NCBI GenBank assembly: GCA_002404515.1
Contig: DHJV01000074.1
Span: 1 to 26,062, forward strand
DNA length: 26,062 nucleotides
Direction: 5' to 3'
Source: Lachnospiraceae bacterium UBA4711
GTDB taxonomy: Bacteria > Bacillota > Clostridia > Lachnospirales > Lachnospiraceae
Numbering within the stretch: position 1 is the first letter of the stretch; each line of letters starts with the position of its first letter. Of this stretch, positions 24,171 through 26,062 are shown piece after piece. The translations under genes were made by a program, and so were the position numbers. The notes beneath the pieces are model-generated. The model was given only the letters and a program-made list of their open reading frames with translations, made no database searches and had not been told where the DNA came from.

Positions 24171-24863
24171 ATGCTATACGAAAATTATGAAAAGGTAGTT
24201 GCAAATGTTAAAAAAGCGTGTGAACGCTCCGGCCGTAATTTTCAGGATATTACGATCATTGCAGTCAGCAAAACCAAACCATTATCCGATGTAGAGGAAT
24301 TAATCTCACACGGAGTGGTGGAGTTTGGAGAAAACAAAGTGCAGGAGATGGTTGATAAATACGAACATGTATCGAAACCGGTTCACTGGCACTTAATCGG
24401 ACATCTGCAGACAAACAAGGTAAAATATATTGTAGATAAGGCATGTCTGATCCACAGTGTGGATTCAGTACATCTGGCAAGGGAGATTGAGAAAGAAGCT
24501 GCTAAAAAAGGTGTAATCGCAAAGATTCTTATCGAAGTTAACATTGCACAGGAAGAGACAAAATTTGGAATCCGGGAAGACGAGGTTTATGGTTTGATTG
24601 ATGCGATCAAGGATATGCCGCACGTTCATGTTATGGGACTCATGACAATTGCTCCATTTGTGGAAAATCCAGAAGAAAATCGTGTTTATTTCCGTAAAAT
24701 GCACCAATTATCGCTTGACATAAAATCCAAATGCATTGATAATATTGATATGAATGTTTTATCAATGGGAATGACCAATGATTATGAAATCGCCGTCGAG
24801 GAGGGCGCGACTATGATTCGTGTCGGAACCGCCATTTTCGGTGCGCGAAATTATAATATTTAA
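24171..24863 (+). CDS. yggS: YggS/YlmE-family PLP homeostasis protein
   Basis: YggS-type proteins bind pyridoxal phosphate and keep its pool balanced; they have no firmly known catalytic activity. The 230-residue product has the single-domain alanine-racemase-like barrel: AVSKTKP with the PLP lysine Lys34, EFGENKVQE, HWHLIGHLQTNKVK, IHSVDS, IEVNIAQEETKFG, LMTIAP and LSMGMTNDYEIAVEEGATMIRVGTAIFG, all standard. I start at 24171, with agaaaggg about 10 nt upstream. This gives the usual length, whereas an in-frame ATG at 24111 would add 20 residues and overlap the membrane fusion gene. In B. subtilis the homologue ylmE also lies just before sepF (ylmF) and upstream of divIVA, and the same order is kept here. 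Confidence 0.95.
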   Translation: MLYENYEKVVANVKKACERSGRNFQDITIIAVSKTKPLSDVEELISHGVVEFGENKVQEMVDKYEHVSKPVHWHLIGHLQTNKVKYIVDKACLIHSVDSVHLAREIEKEAAKKGVIAKILIEVNIAQEETKFGIREDEVYGLIDAIKDMPHVHVMGLMTIAPFVENPEENRVYFRKMHQLSLDIKSKCIDNIDMNVLSMGMTNDYEIAVEEGATMIRVGTAIFGARNYNI

Positions 24864-24880
24864 TTAAGGAGAATAAGGTT

Positions 24881-25498
24881 ATGGCAAAGGATGCAGGTAA
24901 AAAGAGTTTTCTTGATTTTTTCAAAGTCAAAAATATAGATGATGATGAAGATGAATTCGATGATGATCTGTTTGATGACGATGATTATGATGACGATGAC
25001 GACGATGATTACGAAGATGTAAAACCGCGTGCAACAAAGTCAAAGCCATCTTTCGGCAAAACTGCTGCACGTTCTGCTTCCAAATACGAGGCAGCTACAC
25101 AGCAGCCATCGCCAACACATCGGAGCACTTCAGGCGGCTCATCCAGCGGAAAACTTGTCGATTTCAAAGATTCCCAGAAGTCTTACAGCAGAAACTCAGA
25201 CTTCCGCAACCGCAGTGAAGTATTTGTAATTAAACCACAGGAAACAGATGAGGCACAGTCCGTTATTGATTTCCTTCGTGCAAACAAAACAATCGTAATT
25301 AATATTGAAGGCTTAGATGTTGCGGTTGCACAGCGGATCATCGACTATGTCGGTGGCGCATGCTATGCAATGGGAGGGTCTTTAAATGTGGTATCTTCCA
25401 ACATTTTTATTGCAACACCACAGGATATCGAAGTATCCGGGGATTTGAGAGAGGAACTGGTTGGTCAGGATGCCCTGACACCATACGTACAGTACTAA
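24881..25498 (+). CDS. sepF: Cell division protein SepF, with a long acidic linker
   Basis: SepF tethers FtsZ to the membrane and aligns its filaments in Gram-positive bacteria. The 205-residue protein has a short N-terminal amphipathic stretch (SFLDFFKVKN, 9-18) that should bind the membrane, an extremely acidic segment (about 19-46, mostly Asp with a run of Asp at 37-43), a Ser/Thr-rich linker (about 52-110) and the SepF core (about 112-183; EVFVIKPQETDEAQSVIDFL, then the GG-containing IDYVGGACYAMGG and IFIATP). B. subtilis SepF is about 150 residues, so the linker is unusually long. The acidic run is coded by mixed GAT/GAC codons. The ribosome binding site is aaggag, 9 nt upstream. divIVA follows 21 nt later. 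Confidence 0.95.
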   Translation: MAKDAGKKSFLDFFKVKNIDDDEDEFDDDLFDDDDYDDDDDDDYEDVKPRATKSKPSFGKTAARSASKYEAATQQPSPTHRSTSGGSSSGKLVDFKDSQKSYSRNSDFRNRSEVFVIKPQETDEAQSVIDFLRANKTIVINIEGLDVAVAQRIIDYVGGACYAMGGSLNVVSSNIFIATPQDIEVSGDLREELVGQDALTPYVQY

Positions 25499-25519
25499 AC
25501 GAATAGGGGGGTTGGAAAG

Positions 25520-26062
25520 TTGCTTACACCAGTTGATATTCAACAGAAGAAATTCCATGTCGGATTGGGTTACGACAAAAAGGATGTAAACACATTTTTT
25601 GACAGTGTTTCGGAAAGCTATGAATCCTTGTATCGTTCAAATGCGGAGTTAAAAGAGAAGGTCTCCATATTAAATGATACATTACAAAATTATCGTTCCA
25701 AGGAATCACATCTTGAAAAAAGCTTGAAGCGTGCGGAAAAAGATACTGTAGAAACAATCTCCAATGCTACAAAAGAGGCAAAGGAGATTATTCGTGATGC
25801 AAAAATTCAGGCAAGCAGCATTGTATCTGATGCGGAAAAACGTTTAGAGCATCTGGAAGATGAGATTGCATTATTAGAAGCAAAATACACTGCTTATAAA
25901 TCTAATTTCTGCTCGCTGCTGAAAAAGCAGTTTGAGTTTTTAGGCGAACAGGATTTTGATCCATCTTCTATGATTGATGACCGCGCATGGGCACTCATAG
26001 GTGGTGAAGAAAAAGAGGCTTCTACATCTACAGGTGAAAGCTTCGGTGCCTATACCGGAGAT
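25520..26062 (+). CDS. divIVA: DivIVA-family polar/septal coiled-coil protein, partial (3' end outside window)
   Basis: The frame starts with TTG at 25520 (aggggggttggaaag ribosome binding site about 8 nt upstream) and stays open for 181 codons to the window end. The N-terminus MLTPVDIQQKKFHVGLGYDK followed by DVNTFFDSVSESYESL is the DivIVA signature. A long coiled coil (about 30-135, KEKVSIL...EDEIALLEAKY) and an acidic tail follow. DivIVA marks curved membrane at poles and septa. Where B. subtilis has a Phe-Arg pair before Gly-Tyr-Asp at the tip that inserts in the membrane, this protein has Gly-Leu with one residue fewer. In B. subtilis ylmG and ylmH lie between sepF and divIVA; here they are absent. 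The non-ATG start and the cut-off end make it easy to miss. The C-terminus cannot be judged. Confidence 0.93.
   Translation, partial: MLTPVDIQQKKFHVGLGYDKKDVNTFFDSVSESYESLYRSNAELKEKVSILNDTLQNYRSKESHLEKSLKRAEKDTVETISNATKEAKEIIRDAKIQASSIVSDAEKRLEHLEDEIALLEAKYTAYKSNFCSLLKKQFEFLGEQDFDPSSMIDDRAWALIGGEEKEASTSTGESFGAYTGD

Overview
The window reads as chromosomal core DNA of a Lachnospiraceae-type gut clostridium (Firmicutes, Clostridium cluster XIVa). The evidence is the protein set (RecU, SepF, DivIVA, a YneA-like LysM protein, glutamine-dependent NadE, an aluminum-resistance/Met-gamma-lyase family protein), strong AGGAGG-type ribosome binding sites, Bacillus-type LexA boxes and the B. subtilis-like order radC-mreC-mreD-minC-minD. 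The genus cannot be fixed from the sequence. All 23 supported genes lie on the + strand. I see no transposase, integrase, tRNA, rRNA or CRISPR.

Layout. (1) 123-2624: recU (Holliday junction resolvase) and nadE (NAD synthetase), 3 nt apart. (2) 2707-3868: an overlapping pair of uncharacterised envelope proteins, a membrane zinc-ribbon protein and a lipoprotein, closed by a strong terminator (3887-3915). (3) 3957-4414: a single-gene SOS unit, with three LexA boxes about three helical turns apart on a consensus promoter, a YneA-like LysM membrane protein and a terminator. (4) 4454-4859: a noncoding element of about 406 bp with 110-bp inverted arms around a hairpin-rich core and outward-facing promoter-like sequences. 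Its right end abuts the miaB ribosome binding site. (5) 4872-12142: miaB-mutS-mutL-miaA, joining A37 tRNA modification with mismatch repair. (6) 12218-14247: a PLP enzyme and radC. (7) 14244-22315: a cell-shape, wall and division block, mreC-mreD-mrdA(PBP2)-minC-minD-rodA-mgsA-D,D-carboxypeptidase. (8) 22328-26062: a small P-loop protein, a HlyD-type membrane fusion protein, yggS, sepF and the start of divIVA, which runs off the window.

Genes from miaB onward are separated by gaps of at most about 75 bp or overlap, and I saw no convincing terminator between them, so long co-transcripts are likely. The second half builds one machine: MreC/MreD with the RodA-PBP2 synthase for side-wall growth, a carboxypeptidase that trims the wall, MinC/MinD to restrict FtsZ, and SepF/DivIVA at the septum and poles.

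Most notable: the structured inverted-repeat element at 4454-4859; a shape/division cluster lacking mreB and minE, with a shortened MinC; a roughly 255-residue stretch inside PBP2 where homologues have a short link; a Glu at the catalytic-base Asp position of methylglyoxal synthase; and the SOS-controlled LysM gene.
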